A stretch of DNA of 64,000 nt from Corallococcus soli (GCF_014930455.1 NZ_JAAIYO010000018.1:62001-126000), one strand, 5' to 3'; counted from the first letter of the stretch, positions 1-8,627 are shown. Notes: generated by a model not told the origin, from the sequence alone. Translations and numbers: made by a program.

Positions 1-147
1 CACCACGTCCGGGGACTGCTCGCGGGCGGCCTGCAGCGCCGCCTCCCCGGTGAAGGCCAGGTGCGTGGAGAAGCCGGCGCCGCGCAGGTTGAAGTCGATG
101 AGCTCGGCGAGGTCGCGCTCGTCGTCGACGATGAGAACGTGGGACAT
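1..147 (-). CDS. Response regulator, N-terminal part only (runs off the left edge)
   Basis: The 49 visible codons begin MSHVLIVDDERDLAELIDF, a receiver-domain start with the acidic DDE cluster that binds Mg2+ in CheY-like folds. The phosphoacceptor aspartate and any output domain lie beyond position 1. The N-terminus resembles that of the PhoB-like regulator at 6377-7057 (both continue with a D-L-A-x-L pattern and an N-L-R-x-A-G-F helix), so an OmpR/PhoB-type regulator is likely, but the DNA-binding domain is not seen. The ATG at 147 is the only sensible start, because the frame begins in the canonical first beta strand. Confidence 0.85.
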   Translation of the reverse strand, partial: MSHVLIVDDERDLAELIDFNLRGAGFSTHLAFTGEAALQAAREQSPDVV

Positions 148-252
148 GGCGGCTGCGTACTGTGCGCCCGTCCCTTCGCGGCGACGTGACGCGCCGGCAA
201 CAACTGCGTCACGTCCATCACCGGGGGACGCCACGGTGCCCGGGAGGACGGG

Positions 253-732
253 TCACGGGCGTCGCAACGGACGCCCTGGCGAGGCCAGCCATTGCAGGGA
301 GAAGTCACGCCCCTGGGGCCGCAGGGCCACCGCGCAGCCCTTTCGCAGCGTGTCTGGCAGGTCCTGTCCCAGCGCGAGCGCGGCGGCGCGCTCCAGGGAC
401 GGGTTGTGGCCCACCAGCGCCCAGCCCGGCCCCACCTCCCGCGCCAGCTTCAGGACATGGCGGGCCGCGCCCTTCATGGGCACGAGGGCGGGGTGGACTT
501 CCACGTGTGACAGGCAGAGCGCCTCCGCGAGCAGCTCCGCGGTCTGCACCGCGCGCACCAGGGGGCTGGTGAGGATGCCCATGAGGGGCGTCAGGCGGGC
601 GAGCTTGCGCGCGTGCAGCCGGAAGGCGGCGCGGCCCTTCGGGGTGAGGGCGCGGGCCTCGTCGCCCAGCACATGGGAGTCCTCGGCGACGGCGTGGCGC
701 ACCAGCAGGAGGGGCAGGTCGTGGTCGGCCAT
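253..732 (-). CDS. sixA: SixA-type phosphohistidine phosphatase (histidine phosphatase superfamily)
   Basis: A 159-residue single-domain protein of the usual SixA length. It has the phosphoglycerate-mutase-like catalytic signature near the N-terminus (LVRHAVAED, R12-H13) and the second catalytic histidine in LVGHNPSLE (H109). SixA removes phosphate from histidine phosphotransfer domains or from the nitrogen PTS protein in E. coli. The substrate here is unknown, but the neighbouring response regulator fits a phosphorelay role. There is no signal peptide, so it should be cytoplasmic. The ATG at 732 has no Shine-Dalgarno and sits 7 nt after a -10-like TACAAC. Confidence 0.85.
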   Translation of the reverse strand: MADHDLPLLLVRHAVAEDSHVLGDEARALTPKGRAAFRLHARKLARLTPLMGILTSPLVRAVQTAELLAEALCLSHVEVHPALVPMKGAARHVLKLAREVGPGWALVGHNPSLERAAALALGQDLPDTLRKGCAVALRPQGRDFSLQWLASPGRPLRRP

Positions 733-739
733 GGGGCGC

Positions 740-745
740 GTTGTA
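740..745 (-). promoter_or_regulatory. Possible -10 box of a leaderless sixA transcript
   Basis: TACAAC on the minus strand ends 7 nt before the sixA ATG and no Shine-Dalgarno lies between. Several genes in this window share this layout. No convincing -35 box is visible, so this is a weak prediction. Confidence 0.25.
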
Positions 746-784
746 GCGCGGCTCCCGTCCCTCCGGGTGTGACGAACCGGTGGA

Positions 785-1228
785 CTACTCCACGCCGCCC
801 AGGAAGAACGCGAGCAGCAGCAGCGCCAGCACGCCGGTGGTGATGGCGGCGTAGGTGCGGTCCTTCTGCGCGCGGAAGACGCCCAACGACAGCGCCACGC
901 GCAGCACCGGCACGGTGATCATCACCAGCAGGCCCGCCATCACGAAGGACTGCCCGCGCACGGCCAGGACCCCCTCGAAGACGTCCGCCAGCCGGTGGGG
1001 CGCGGAGTCCGGCGCGGTGAGCCGCTCGAGCGCGTCCGGAGAGGAGAAGTAGTCCGGGTGGCGGATGAACGTGATCACCATGCCGCACATGACGAGCGAC
1101 AGGCTCAGCAGCACGCCCACGCGCAGCAGCTGGCTGATGAGCAGCTCCGGCGCCAGGGACACCGCCTCCGGGTGGCTCGCGCTGGGGGGCAGCTCCGTCG
1201 CGGGGGGCTCGGGGGCTTGCTGGCTCAT
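785..1228 (-). CDS. DUF1634 family membrane protein
   Basis: A 147-residue protein with a polar, Pro/Ala-rich N-terminus of about 35 residues followed by three hydrophobic segments (roughly 40-62, 90-112 and 125-145), the layout of DUF1634 proteins. Its ATG overlaps the stop of the upstream tauE-like gene (ATGA at 1225-1228), so the two are translationally coupled. DUF1634 genes are commonly found next to TauE/SafE permeases and may be accessory subunits of that transporter. Start MSQQAPEPP is chosen because of the overlap. Confidence 0.8.
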   Translation of the reverse strand: MSQQAPEPPATELPPSASHPEAVSLAPELLISQLLRVGVLLSLSLVMCGMVITFIRHPDYFSSPDALERLTAPDSAPHRLADVFEGVLAVRGQSFVMAGLLVMITVPVLRVALSLGVFRAQKDRTYAAITTGVLALLLLAFFLGGVE

Positions 1229-2109
1229 CCGTGGATCCCCTTGGACAGCATCTCGTAGGACACCCACAGCAGGACGACGACGAAGAGGCCGCGCAGGGAG
1301 CCGCTCTTGAGCTTCGTGAGGTAGCGCGAGCCGGCGTAGGCCCCCACCGTGACGCCCACGCAGACGGGGCCGGCGATGAAGGGGTCGATGTCGCCTCGCG
1401 CGAAGTAGATGCCGGCGCTGGCCGCCGCCGTCACGCCAATCATGAAGTTGCTGGTGGCGGTGGACACCTTGATGGGCAGCCCCATCGCCAGGTCCATGGC
1501 CGGCACCTTCAGCGCGCCAGAGCCGATGCCCAGCAGGCCGCTCACCGTGCCTGCCACGTACATGAGCCCCAGGCCGGTGAGGGGGCGCTGCACGCGGTAC
1601 GCCACGTCCTGCCCGGTGGACGCGTCGTGGTAGCTGCCGTGCAGGGCGAGCCGGTCCGCGAGCGCATCCGGCGCGGGCTCCTCGCGCGGCGTGTCGTCCT
1701 GGCGCAGCTTGCGCAGCATCGCGAGCGCCGAGTACGCCATCACCGCGCCGAAGAGGAGGTACAGCGCGCGACCGCCCACCTGACCCGCGAGCATCGCGCC
1801 CGTGACGGCGCCAGCCACGGTGGCCAGCTCCAGGAACATGGCGACGCGCAGGTTGGCCAGGCCGTCCCGCACGTAGGCCGCCGCCGCGCCGCTGGAGGTG
1901 GCGATGACGGACACGATGGAGGCGCCCACCGCGTAGCGGATGTCCACCTTCAGCACGAGCGTGAGCACGGGGATGAGGATGAGGCCTCCGCCCAGCCCCA
2001 ACAGCGAGCCCAGCAGGCCCGCGCCCATCGAGATCAGCAACACGATGGCGACGAAGTTGAACGGAGTGGCGTCCAAGGAGCGACCATCTTCCTCCCGTGT
2101 CGGGCGCAT
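1225..2109 (-). CDS. TauE/SafE family sulfite/anion exporter-like permease
   Basis: A 294-residue inner-membrane protein with about eight hydrophobic segments in two halves. It shows glycine-rich motifs typical of the family near residues 30-45 (LLGSLLGLGGGLILIPVL) and again in the second half (SGLLGIGSGALKVPAM). Members export sulfite, sulfoacetate or similar organosulfur anions, but the substrate cannot be read from sequence. It is followed by an overlapping DUF1634 gene, a recurrent pair. A hydrophilic loop with residues DDTPREEPAPDA separates the halves. Confidence 0.85.
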   Translation of the reverse strand: MRPTREEDGRSLDATPFNFVAIVLLISMGAGLLGSLLGLGGGLILIPVLTLVLKVDIRYAVGASIVSVIATSSGAAAAYVRDGLANLRVAMFLELATVAGAVTGAMLAGQVGGRALYLLFGAVMAYSALAMLRKLRQDDTPREEPAPDALADRLALHGSYHDASTGQDVAYRVQRPLTGLGLMYVAGTVSGLLGIGSGALKVPAMDLAMGLPIKVSTATSNFMIGVTAAASAGIYFARGDIDPFIAGPVCVGVTVGAYAGSRYLTKLKSGSLRGLFVVVLLWVSYEMLSKGIHG

Positions 2110-2235
2110 GCAAGCCGCTTCACTCGGAGCCCGTCTGGCCGCCTGCCCTGGCGCACCCTCCGTGACGGGCGGGTCATCCGCGCTCCAGCGGTCGCGGCGT
2201 GGCGACGGCCCTCGCTCCCAAAGTAGGGGAGGCGG

Positions 2236-3843
2236 CTACCTGCGCGACGGGGGCCCGTCCTTGGCGCTGCGGGCGGGCTGGCGCGCTCCGGAGTCGCGGG
2301 GCGGCGGCGGGTTCGCGGGGGAGGCCCCCGCGGGTTCGGAGGCGCTGCCCAGGTGGATGCCCGGGGGCGGCGGGTTCTTCAGCACGGACTCGGTGCGGGT
2401 CGCGGACTCGGTGACGTCCGGGGCGAAGCGATCCGCCAGCTCCGCGGCGGCGTCACTCAGCTCGCGGTGCGCGACGATGGTGCGCTCCAGCGTCTTGTTG
2501 AGGCGGGCGGACGTGTCGAAGGTCTGTCGGGACTCGTCGGAGGCGGGCAGTGAGTCCTGGTAGGAGAACGCGAGCGTCGCGTCCCGGCGCAGCGCATCCA
2601 GCAGGCGCGCGAGCTGCTGCTGGAGCTCCGCGTCCTGCTCCGCGCGCGTGCGCTCCAGCAGGCCCCGCTCCCCGCCGAACCAGACGCGGCCCGCGCGTCC
2701 GAAGCCCTGGTCCACGGAGGCCGCGGGCAGGTCCTCCAGCACGACGAGCGGATGCACGCGGCGCGGGAAGTCCTGGCCGTACAGCGCGAAGAGCAGCGTG
2801 CCATCCGCGCGGGGGAACACCGCCGCGGTGCGCGAGCCGAAGGGGAAGAAGGGCGTGGCGGACACCTCCGCGCGCTTGCGCATGCGCGCGCGCGCCAGCG
2901 CATCCAGGGGCGGGCTCGCCTCCGCGCGCCTGGGCGTCCGGCGCAGGTTGTTCATCAGGTCGCGCGCCTGGTCGATGCCCACCACCACGTTGAGCGCGCT
3001 GCCGCGCGAGTAGCCCGCGTGGTAGACGCCGACGAGCTCGAACTCGCCCGTCTTGCAGGAGATGGCCAGCACGGGCGACCCCGAGTTGCCCTGGGACAGG
3101 AGCGCGTCGATGACGAAGTCGTCGTGGTACCACTCCTTGTACTCGTCGCGGTCGTAGGCGGAGATGACCTTGCCCATGTTGGTGGCGTTGAAGACGCCCA
3201 GCGGGAAGCCGCGCACGTCCACCACGTCGCGCTCGCGCACGCCCGCGCTGCGGCCCACCTTCCACGGCAGCACCGTCAGCGGCGTCTTCGACTTGATGAC
3301 GGCCAGGTCCAGCTGTGGATCCACCACCGCCTTGGACAGCGGGATGTCGTCGCGGTCGTACGCGTCCGCCTCGTTCTCCACGATGCTCAGGCCGTCCTTC
3401 ACGCGCTTGCAGCCGGACGGCACGTTCTCCACCGCGTCCGCGTCGCTGGTGACGTCCGGCCACTCCACGACGTGCTCGTTGGTGAGCAGCAGCGTCTCTC
3501 CGGCCTGCTGCCGGTACGCGAACGCCGTGCCGTGCGCGGATACCGACGTGCGCGTGCGCCGCACGTTGCCCTCCGCGCCGTAGGACAGGCACTCGTACAC
3601 GGCGGTGCTGCGCACGCAGTACGTGTACTTCTTCTTCACCGCCTGCTCGAAGGCGCGCGCCTGGGCGGACAGCGCGCTGTAGCTGTCCGCGTACTCGCCC
3701 TCGCAGAAGGGCGCGGCGGGCGGCGTGCCGGCGGCCTGAGACGGAGGCTCGGCGGCGGGAGGCGGCGCGGGGGGAGGGGGCTGCGCACCCGCCGTGGCCA
3801 GGGATACCGCCACCACCGACAGTCCGACCGTCCACCAGACCAT
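2236..3843 (-). CDS. Secreted trypsin-like serine protease with long C-terminal extension
   Basis: A 535-residue protein with a signal peptide (about 1-20) and then a Pro/Ala-rich linker to about residue 45. The S1/trypsin-like catalytic triad is complete: H124 in LLLTNEHVVEW, D179 in PQLDLAVIKSK and S254 in SQGNSGSPVL, as in DegP/HtrA-like peptidases. No PDZ domain is apparent. The remaining 250 residues are Arg- and Ala-rich, partly helical, and end in a Pro/Ser-rich tail. Several cysteines (residues 47, 76, 85, 145) could form disulfides outside the cytoplasm. A strong GGAGGAGGGG lies just before the ATG. The protein is likely periplasmic or secreted. Its target is unknown. Confidence 0.85.
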   Translation of the reverse strand: MVWWTVGLSVVAVSLATAGAQPPPPAPPPAAEPPSQAAGTPPAAPFCEGEYADSYSALSAQARAFEQAVKKKYTYCVRSTAVYECLSYGAEGNVRRTRTSVSAHGTAFAYRQQAGETLLLTNEHVVEWPDVTSDADAVENVPSGCKRVKDGLSIVENEADAYDRDDIPLSKAVVDPQLDLAVIKSKTPLTVLPWKVGRSAGVRERDVVDVRGFPLGVFNATNMGKVISAYDRDEYKEWYHDDFVIDALLSQGNSGSPVLAISCKTGEFELVGVYHAGYSRGSALNVVVGIDQARDLMNNLRRTPRRAEASPPLDALARARMRKRAEVSATPFFPFGSRTAAVFPRADGTLLFALYGQDFPRRVHPLVVLEDLPAASVDQGFGRAGRVWFGGERGLLERTRAEQDAELQQQLARLLDALRRDATLAFSYQDSLPASDESRQTFDTSARLNKTLERTIVAHRELSDAAAELADRFAPDVTESATRTESVLKNPPPPGIHLGSASEPAGASPANPPPPRDSGARQPARSAKDGPPSRR

Positions 3844-4034
3844 GGCCCCTCCTCCGTCGTGAATGTCGTCGCCTCTTTGTTGCTAAGGCTCCTGGTGCCC
3901 ACACGCACCTGGGCGTGCGGGACCCAGGCCACGATTGGCGCGGGCAATCGCCCGCTGTCCGTCAGAAGTGGCGGCAGGCCTGTCCATTCCCGGACGGGCG
4001 CTCCCCACGCGCACGCACCCGGTGGGCGGAAGGC

Positions 4035-4997
4035 TCACCCGTCCAGGTCGTTGAGCGCGTCGAGCGGCAGCGGCGCCGCGCCCGTCACCGTGCCGTCCAT
4101 GTCGGTGGGCAGGGTGGAGGGGTCGACCTCGGGCGGAGGTCCGTTCTCGAACGGCGCGGCGAGCGCGGGCCGGGCCGCGCCGGGGGCCCCGGAGGCGCCG
4201 GGAGGCGGCCGCAGCACGGGCCCCGGAGGAGGCAGCCCCGAGTGCCGCCGCGCGGCCTCCATCAGGGCGTTGTGGTGGCGGTATCTGGCCTCCACGAGCT
4301 TGTGGATGAGCAGCGGCCCGCCGGGCACGCGGCGCGCGGTGAGGGCCTGGGTGGCCTTGCGCACCGGGTAGCGCACGCGGCGGATCTGCACGCGCCAGCC
4401 CTTGGGGGTGAAGGTGAAGACGCCGTAGGCGGGGCGCAGGTCGCCGTCGCGCGGGATGCCGGCGCTGGCCACGTCCGCGATGAGCATCCGGCCCACGCGC
4501 CGCCGGTAGGGGAAGTGCAGGTGGCCGAAGGCGCACGCGGCCGCGTCCAGGTGCGTGAAGAAGCGGCGCACGGCGTGGTCGTCCAGCGTGGGATCCAACG
4601 ACTCTTCCAGGTTGCGCGGGTTGGCGTGGCAGATGAACAGGTCCTGCCCCTTGCGCGGCGTGTAGCGCAGCGAGAAGGGCATCTGCCCCAGCTGCTGCAA
4701 CAGCGCGTCGCCCAGCTGGTCGCGCGTCCAGCGCAGAAGCTCCGTCTTCCAGTGGTCCCGCTCGCGGTACGCGCCGCCCAGGTAGTTGCCGGCCAGGTAC
4801 GCGTCGGTGTTGCCCATGATGAGCGCGTGGCAGCGGCTGAAGAGCAGCTCCACCGTCTCACGCGGATGGGCCCCGCGCAGGGCCAGGTCTCCGGCCGCGA
4901 CGATGTAATCCGGCGCCACCGATTTGGTGATGTCGTCCAGCACGGCCTCGCAGGCCGGAAGGTTTCCGTGAATGTCCGCGAGGATGGCGACCCGCAT
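4035..4997 (-). CDS. Calcineurin-like metallophosphoesterase
   Basis: A 320-residue protein with the ordered metal-binding motifs of the family: ILADIHGN (D and H) at the start, AAGDLALRG, MGNTDAYL in place of the usual GNHD, an ICHANPR histidine and FGHLHFPYRR near residue 170. The closest types are YfcE/Aq1575-like phosphodiesterases, but the substrate is not predictable. The last 80 residues are Pro/Ala-rich and probably disordered. It lies 13 nt downstream of the phoR-like kinase and is probably cotranscribed with it. An upstream in-frame ATG at 5009 exists. I prefer 4997 because GGGGGC lies 5 nt before it and the 5009 ATG overlaps a TAGGAT that looks like a -10 box. Confidence 0.85.
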   Translation of the reverse strand: MRVAILADIHGNLPACEAVLDDITKSVAPDYIVAAGDLALRGAHPRETVELLFSRCHALIMGNTDAYLAGNYLGGAYRERDHWKTELLRWTRDQLGDALLQQLGQMPFSLRYTPRKGQDLFICHANPRNLEESLDPTLDDHAVRRFFTHLDAAACAFGHLHFPYRRRVGRMLIADVASAGIPRDGDLRPAYGVFTFTPKGWRVQIRRVRYPVRKATQALTARRVPGGPLLIHKLVEARYRHHNALMEAARRHSGLPPPGPVLRPPPGASGAPGAARPALAAPFENGPPPEVDPSTLPTDMDGTVTGAAPLPLDALNDLDG

Positions 4998-5010
4998 GGC
5001 CGCCCCCATC

Positions 5011-6366
5011 CTAGCCCGTCGCCGCCGTCGGGCCAGCCGCAGAGGGTAGAAAAATGACGAAGGTGCTGCCCTCGTTCGGCTGGCTCTCCACCTTCACCTC
5101 CCCGTCCATCGCGCCCATCAGGTGCTTCACGATGGAAAGGCCCAGCCCCGTGCCCCCCATGTCCCGGCTGCGACCCTTGTCCACCCGGTAGAATCGCTCG
5201 AAAATCCGGGAAAGATGCTTGGGCTCGATTCCCACGCCTGTGTCGCGCACGCGCACCACGCAGCGGCCGCCTTCATACGCTCCGTCCACGTCCACCCGTC
5301 CTCCGGAGGGCGTGTACTTCACCGCGTTGTCGAGCAGGTTGAGGAGCACCTGCTCGATGGCCCGCCCATCCCCCAGGGCCACCAGCCCCGGCGGGATGTG
5401 GAGGCCCAGCTGCTGGTTCTTGCCCTCGGCCTTGGGGCGGACGCCCTCGGCGGCGCGGGAGAGGGCCAGCGCGAGCGGCACCTCGGTGCGCTGGAAGGTC
5501 ATCTCGCGCGACTCCAGGCGGGACAGCTCCAGCAGGTCCTCCACCAGCTCGGAGAGCCGTTCGGACTGGCGGTGGATGATCTCCACCATCCGGGGGGCGG
5601 CCTGGGCGTCGTTGAGCGCGCCGCCCTGCAACGTCTCCGCGTAGCCCCGGATGGCGGTGATGGGCGTGCGCAGCTCGTGGGACACGTTGGCCACGAAGTC
5701 CTTGCGGACCTTCTCCAGCCGGCGCAGCTCGGTGACGTCGTGGAAGACGGCGGCGCTGCCGGGCAGGTCGCGGCCCACGGGCGTCACGCGCACCGCCAGC
5801 GTGCGGGAGAACAGCCCCTCTAGGGTCAGCTCCAGCCGCGTGGACGCGCCCTCCTGGCAGGCGCGGGCCACCGCGTCATTGAGGGCCTCGTTGCGGATCA
5901 ACGCGAGCGGCCGCTGCCCCACGATGGCGCCCTGCGCGGGGCGCAGCATCTCCGCCAGCGCGTCGTTGTGGCGCACCACGGTGCCCTCGGCGTCCGTCAC
6001 CCAGAGTCCCTCCGCCATGCCGTCCAGCACGGCGGTGAGGATGCGCGCCTCCTGGTTGAGGGCCGCGTTGCGCGTGGACAGCCGGTCATCCAGCGTGTCG
6101 ATGGCGTCTTCCAACTGCGCCAGGTCGTCCGTGCGCTCCAGGCTGGCGGGGGACATGACGCCCTCGGCCAGCGACTGCGTCTTCTGGGTCAGGGCGCGCA
6201 GCTGGCGCTCCATGGCCACGCGGCTCGTCCCCAGCGCCAGCGCGGAGCCCGCGAGCGTGACGAGGCCCGCGGCGAGCGCGCCCGTGGGGTGTCCGAACAG
6301 CACGAGCAGCGTACCCACCAGCAGGGCGGGGACCAGCAGGGCCAGGAGCGTGGAGCGCAGGGGCAT
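5011..6366 (-). CDS. PhoR-like sensor histidine kinase
   Basis: A 451-residue kinase with two N-terminal membrane helices (about 5-24 and 29-47) separated by only a few residues, so there is no real periplasmic sensor. A HAMP-like/coiled segment follows, then a PAS domain (about 108-215), the dimerisation H-box with phosphoacceptor H230 (VSHELRTPITA), and the ATPase domain (NLLDNAVKYTP, VRDTGVGI, GGTGLGLSIVKHL). This architecture is that of PhoR, which controls PhoB. It starts 10 nt after the phoB-like gene and forms a two-component operon with it. Naming beyond PhoR-like would be a guess, because myxobacteria have several Pho systems. Confidence 0.9.
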   Translation of the reverse strand: MPLRSTLLALLVPALLVGTLLVLFGHPTGALAAGLVTLAGSALALGTSRVAMERQLRALTQKTQSLAEGVMSPASLERTDDLAQLEDAIDTLDDRLSTRNAALNQEARILTAVLDGMAEGLWVTDAEGTVVRHNDALAEMLRPAQGAIVGQRPLALIRNEALNDAVARACQEGASTRLELTLEGLFSRTLAVRVTPVGRDLPGSAAVFHDVTELRRLEKVRKDFVANVSHELRTPITAIRGYAETLQGGALNDAQAAPRMVEIIHRQSERLSELVEDLLELSRLESREMTFQRTEVPLALALSRAAEGVRPKAEGKNQQLGLHIPPGLVALGDGRAIEQVLLNLLDNAVKYTPSGGRVDVDGAYEGGRCVVRVRDTGVGIEPKHLSRIFERFYRVDKGRSRDMGGTGLGLSIVKHLMGAMDGEVKVESQPNEGSTFVIFLPSAAGPTAATG

Positions 6367-6376
6367 GGTGGGAGCT

Positions 6377-7057
6377 TCAGGGAGGGCTGAGCTTGTAGCC
6401 CACGCCGCGCACGGTCTCGATGATGTCGCCCGCGGGGCCCAGCTTCTCGCGCAGGCGCTTGATGTGCGTGTCCACGGTGCGGGTGTGGATCTCCGCCTGG
6501 ATGCCCCAGACGTCGGACAGCAGCACCTCGCGCGTCTGCACGCGGTCGCTGCGCTCCAGCAGGGTGCGCAGCAGGCGGAACTCCAGCGCGGTGAGCACCA
6601 CCTCCTCGCCCTTGACGCGCACCTGGTGGCGCGACGTGTCCAGGCCGATGTCCCCCGCGGACAGCACCGCCGCGGGGCCTTCCTCCGCGTCCGCGCGGCG
6701 CAGCACGGCCTTCACGCGCAGCAGCAGCTCGCGCACGGAGAAGGGCTTCACCACGTAGTCGTCCGCGCCCAGCTCCAGGCCCTGGATGCGGTCGGCCTCC
6801 TGGCCCTTGGCGCTGACGATGACGACCGCGGCCTTCTTCAGCTCCGGGTCGTTCTTGAACATGCGGAGCACTTCACCGCCCGCGACGTCGGGCAGCATCA
6901 GGTCCAACAGCACCAGGTCCGGCGGCTGCGCCCGGGCCCGGGCCAGGCCCCCCGCGCCGGTGTTCGCCGTGTCGGTCTCGAAGCCGGCCGCGCGGAGGTT
7001 GTAGTCAACGAGGCCGGCCAGGTCCTGCTCGTCCTCGATGATGAGGATGCGCGTCAT
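6377..7057 (-). CDS. PhoB-like response regulator (receiver + OmpR winged helix)
   Basis: A 226-residue regulator. The receiver domain has acidic residues E8-D9-E10, phosphoacceptor D52 in LVLLDLMLPD and the conserved lysine in DYVVKPFSV. The C-terminal OmpR/PhoB winged helix carries LTALEFRLLRTLL, the recognition-helix signature VDTHIKRLREKLG and ends in VRGVGYKL. It pairs with the downstream PhoR-like kinase. The ATG at 7057 is preceded by GGGAG at good spacing. The frame is open further upstream but lacks receiver sequence there. A candidate Pho box 67-84 bases upstream suggests autoregulation. Confidence 0.9.
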   Translation of the reverse strand: MTRILIIEDEQDLAGLVDYNLRAAGFETDTANTGAGGLARARAQPPDLVLLDLMLPDVAGGEVLRMFKNDPELKKAAVVIVSAKGQEADRIQGLELGADDYVVKPFSVRELLLRVKAVLRRADAEEGPAAVLSAGDIGLDTSRHQVRVKGEEVVLTALEFRLLRTLLERSDRVQTREVLLSDVWGIQAEIHTRTVDTHIKRLREKLGPAGDIIETVRGVGYKLSPP

Positions 7058-7123
7058 GAAGGTTGCTCCCGCGAAGGGGATGGAATCCGTGGCGTCCCGT
7101 AACAGATTCGTTCCGGCCCGCTC

Positions 7124-7141
7124 GGGACAACCATGTGACAT
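7124..7141 (-). promoter_or_regulatory. Candidate Pho box (two 7-mers, 11-bp period)
   Basis: On the minus strand ATGTCAC and TTGTCCC are separated by four bases, giving the 11-bp periodicity of the E. coli Pho box (CTGTCAT repeats). The site ends 66 bases before the phoB-like ATG, a normal operator distance. Only two repeats are seen and both deviate from consensus. Confidence 0.35.
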
Positions 7142-7186
7142 CCACGCGCCATGCCTGCCCGCCTCCCCCCTCAAGAGGCGCGGGCT

Positions 7187-7690
7187 TCAGCGCGGGAACA
7201 CCGGATCACACGCCTGTTCGGTCAGCTCGATGGGCGCCGCCACCAGCGCCGCGTTGCGGCCGGCGTTCACCTCGCGCAGGTAGTTGCAGGAGCTGCCGAG
7301 GAAGCGGGTGGGCGTGTCCGCGGACAGGGCCTCGATGACGAGCGCGTAGTCGCGCCCCACCGGCACGTCCACGGCCAGCTCCATCGCCGCGCCCCCGGGC
7401 GCCGAGGGAAAGCGCAGCGTGCGCCCCGACCTCCCGTCCGAGTCCCGGAGGTCCAGCAGCATGCCCGGCTCCACCTGCGCGGCCAGGCAGGTGCGTTGCA
7501 GTTCGGTGCAGTTGCGCTTCGCGCCGTCCTTGAGCACTGCCACCTGGTAGGCGCCCACCTGGCTGGCGACGGCGCGGCTCAAGACGATCTCCAGTCCTAC
7601 CGGCCGGGTGTCCGTGCCCGCGTCCGGCCCACAGCCCGCCAGCACGGCCCCCAGGCCCAGGAGCAGGCACAGGCTCTTCTGGCGTCTCAT
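7187..7690 (-). CDS. Putative lipoprotein of unknown function
   Basis: A 167-residue protein with a lipoprotein signal: a basic start MRRQK, a hydrophobic core and a lipobox LAGC with the acylated cysteine at about residue 20. The rest is a mostly beta-predicted domain with further cysteines (about 60, 68, 134, 162). I recognise no family. Its ATG overlaps the stop of the preceding gene (ATGA, 7687-7690), so the two are cotranscribed and probably act together in the envelope. Confidence 0.7.
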   Translation of the reverse strand: MRRQKSLCLLLGLGAVLAGCGPDAGTDTRPVGLEIVLSRAVASQVGAYQVAVLKDGAKRNCTELQRTCLAAQVEPGMLLDLRDSDGRSGRTLRFPSAPGGAAMELAVDVPVGRDYALVIEALSADTPTRFLGSSCNYLREVNAGRNAALVAAPIELTEQACDPVFPR

Positions 7691-8613
7691 GGCAGGGCGT
7701 CCTCCACGCGGATGGTGAGGGGGACCCGGCCCCGGTCCTCGGAGGAGGTGAGGGCCACCACCCCGGCGGTGCCGCCGATGGCCACCGCGCCCACGGCCAC
7801 CCAGACCCAGGGGCTCTTGTACCAGGGGCGGCCCTGGCCCTCCGTCAGGGTGGCGGTGGGGGCGTTGCGGGGGGCCACCTGGAAGAGGAGGGGGTGGAAC
7901 GGGTCGCCACGGCCGGCCAGCCTGCGCTGCGCCGCGTCCACGACCTCGAAGTAGTACTCCACCTCATACGGTGTGCTCTCCACCGGCAGCTCATAGGAGG
8001 GCAGCACGGCGCTGTAGTGCTCCGGCCGGGCGCGATCGCGAACGAAGTCCACCGAGGAGAAGGCCTGGGCCCCCGCGCGCCGGTAGAACAGCCGTGCCCG
8101 CGCGCCCAGCGCCATGTCGCGCAGCGTGGCCTCCACCCGCACCGTCTCCCCGGGCGCGGGGTCCGGGATGGGGTCCACCTCCAGGGTGACGGGGTGGACG
8201 CGGCGGTGCTTCAGGTCCTCCTTCAGCTTCGCGAACAGGGCGCGAATCTTGGGGGGCGCGGAGCGGGGCAGCTCGAAGTCCGGCCGGGCCTGGAGCAGCT
8301 TCTCGTAGGCCCCCCGCGCCAGGGGCTCGTCCCCCACGTAGAGGGCGGTGAGTCCCTGGAGGCGGTAGAGCTCCACCAGCTCGTCGTCCGTGACGTCGGG
8401 GGCATCCAGCCCGCGCTGCACCACGGACAGCGTCTCCTGGAAGCGCCCGGCCTCCAGCAGCTCGCGCGCCTCGGTGATGGCGGGGCTGGCCGGTCCCAGC
8501 TGGAAGAGGGGAGGCGGGGGAAGGGGCGCACGGGCCTGGGCCGGCAGGGCGAGCGTCAGCCCGAGTCCCGCGACGCAGAGTGCGCCCCGCCAACGTCGGG
8601 CGGGGGTGCGCAT
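7687..8613 (-). CDS. Periplasmic/membrane-anchored protein with tetratricopeptide-like N-terminal region
   Basis: A 308-residue protein with a signal peptide (MRTPARRW to about residue 28, ending AQA). A helical region follows at about 35-120 with a TPR-like pattern (EARELLEAGRF, LQGLTALYVGDEPLA), then a beta-rich domain, and a hydrophobic segment near 255-280 (WVWVAVGAVAIGGTAGVVAL) with a short tail. Similar TPR-plus-C-terminal-helix proteins recur in myxobacteria without assigned function. Start 8613 is chosen because the signal peptide begins there and a TAGGTT lies 8 nt before it. An in-frame TTG at 8661 is a poorer choice. Confidence 0.7.
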   Translation of the reverse strand: MRTPARRWRGALCVAGLGLTLALPAQARAPLPPPPLFQLGPASPAITEARELLEAGRFQETLSVVQRGLDAPDVTDDELVELYRLQGLTALYVGDEPLARGAYEKLLQARPDFELPRSAPPKIRALFAKLKEDLKHRRVHPVTLEVDPIPDPAPGETVRVEATLRDMALGARARLFYRRAGAQAFSSVDFVRDRARPEHYSAVLPSYELPVESTPYEVEYYFEVVDAAQRRLAGRGDPFHPLLFQVAPRNAPTATLTEGQGRPWYKSPWVWVAVGAVAIGGTAGVVALTSSEDRGRVPLTIRVEDALP

Positions 8614-8621
8614 CAGAAGGA

Positions 8622-8627
8622 AACCTA
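8622..8627 (-). promoter_or_regulatory. Possible -10 box, leaderless layout
   Basis: TAGGTT on the minus strand ends 8 nt before the ATG at 8613, with no Shine-Dalgarno between. It belongs to the recurring set of close -10-like boxes. No clear -35. Confidence 0.25.
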
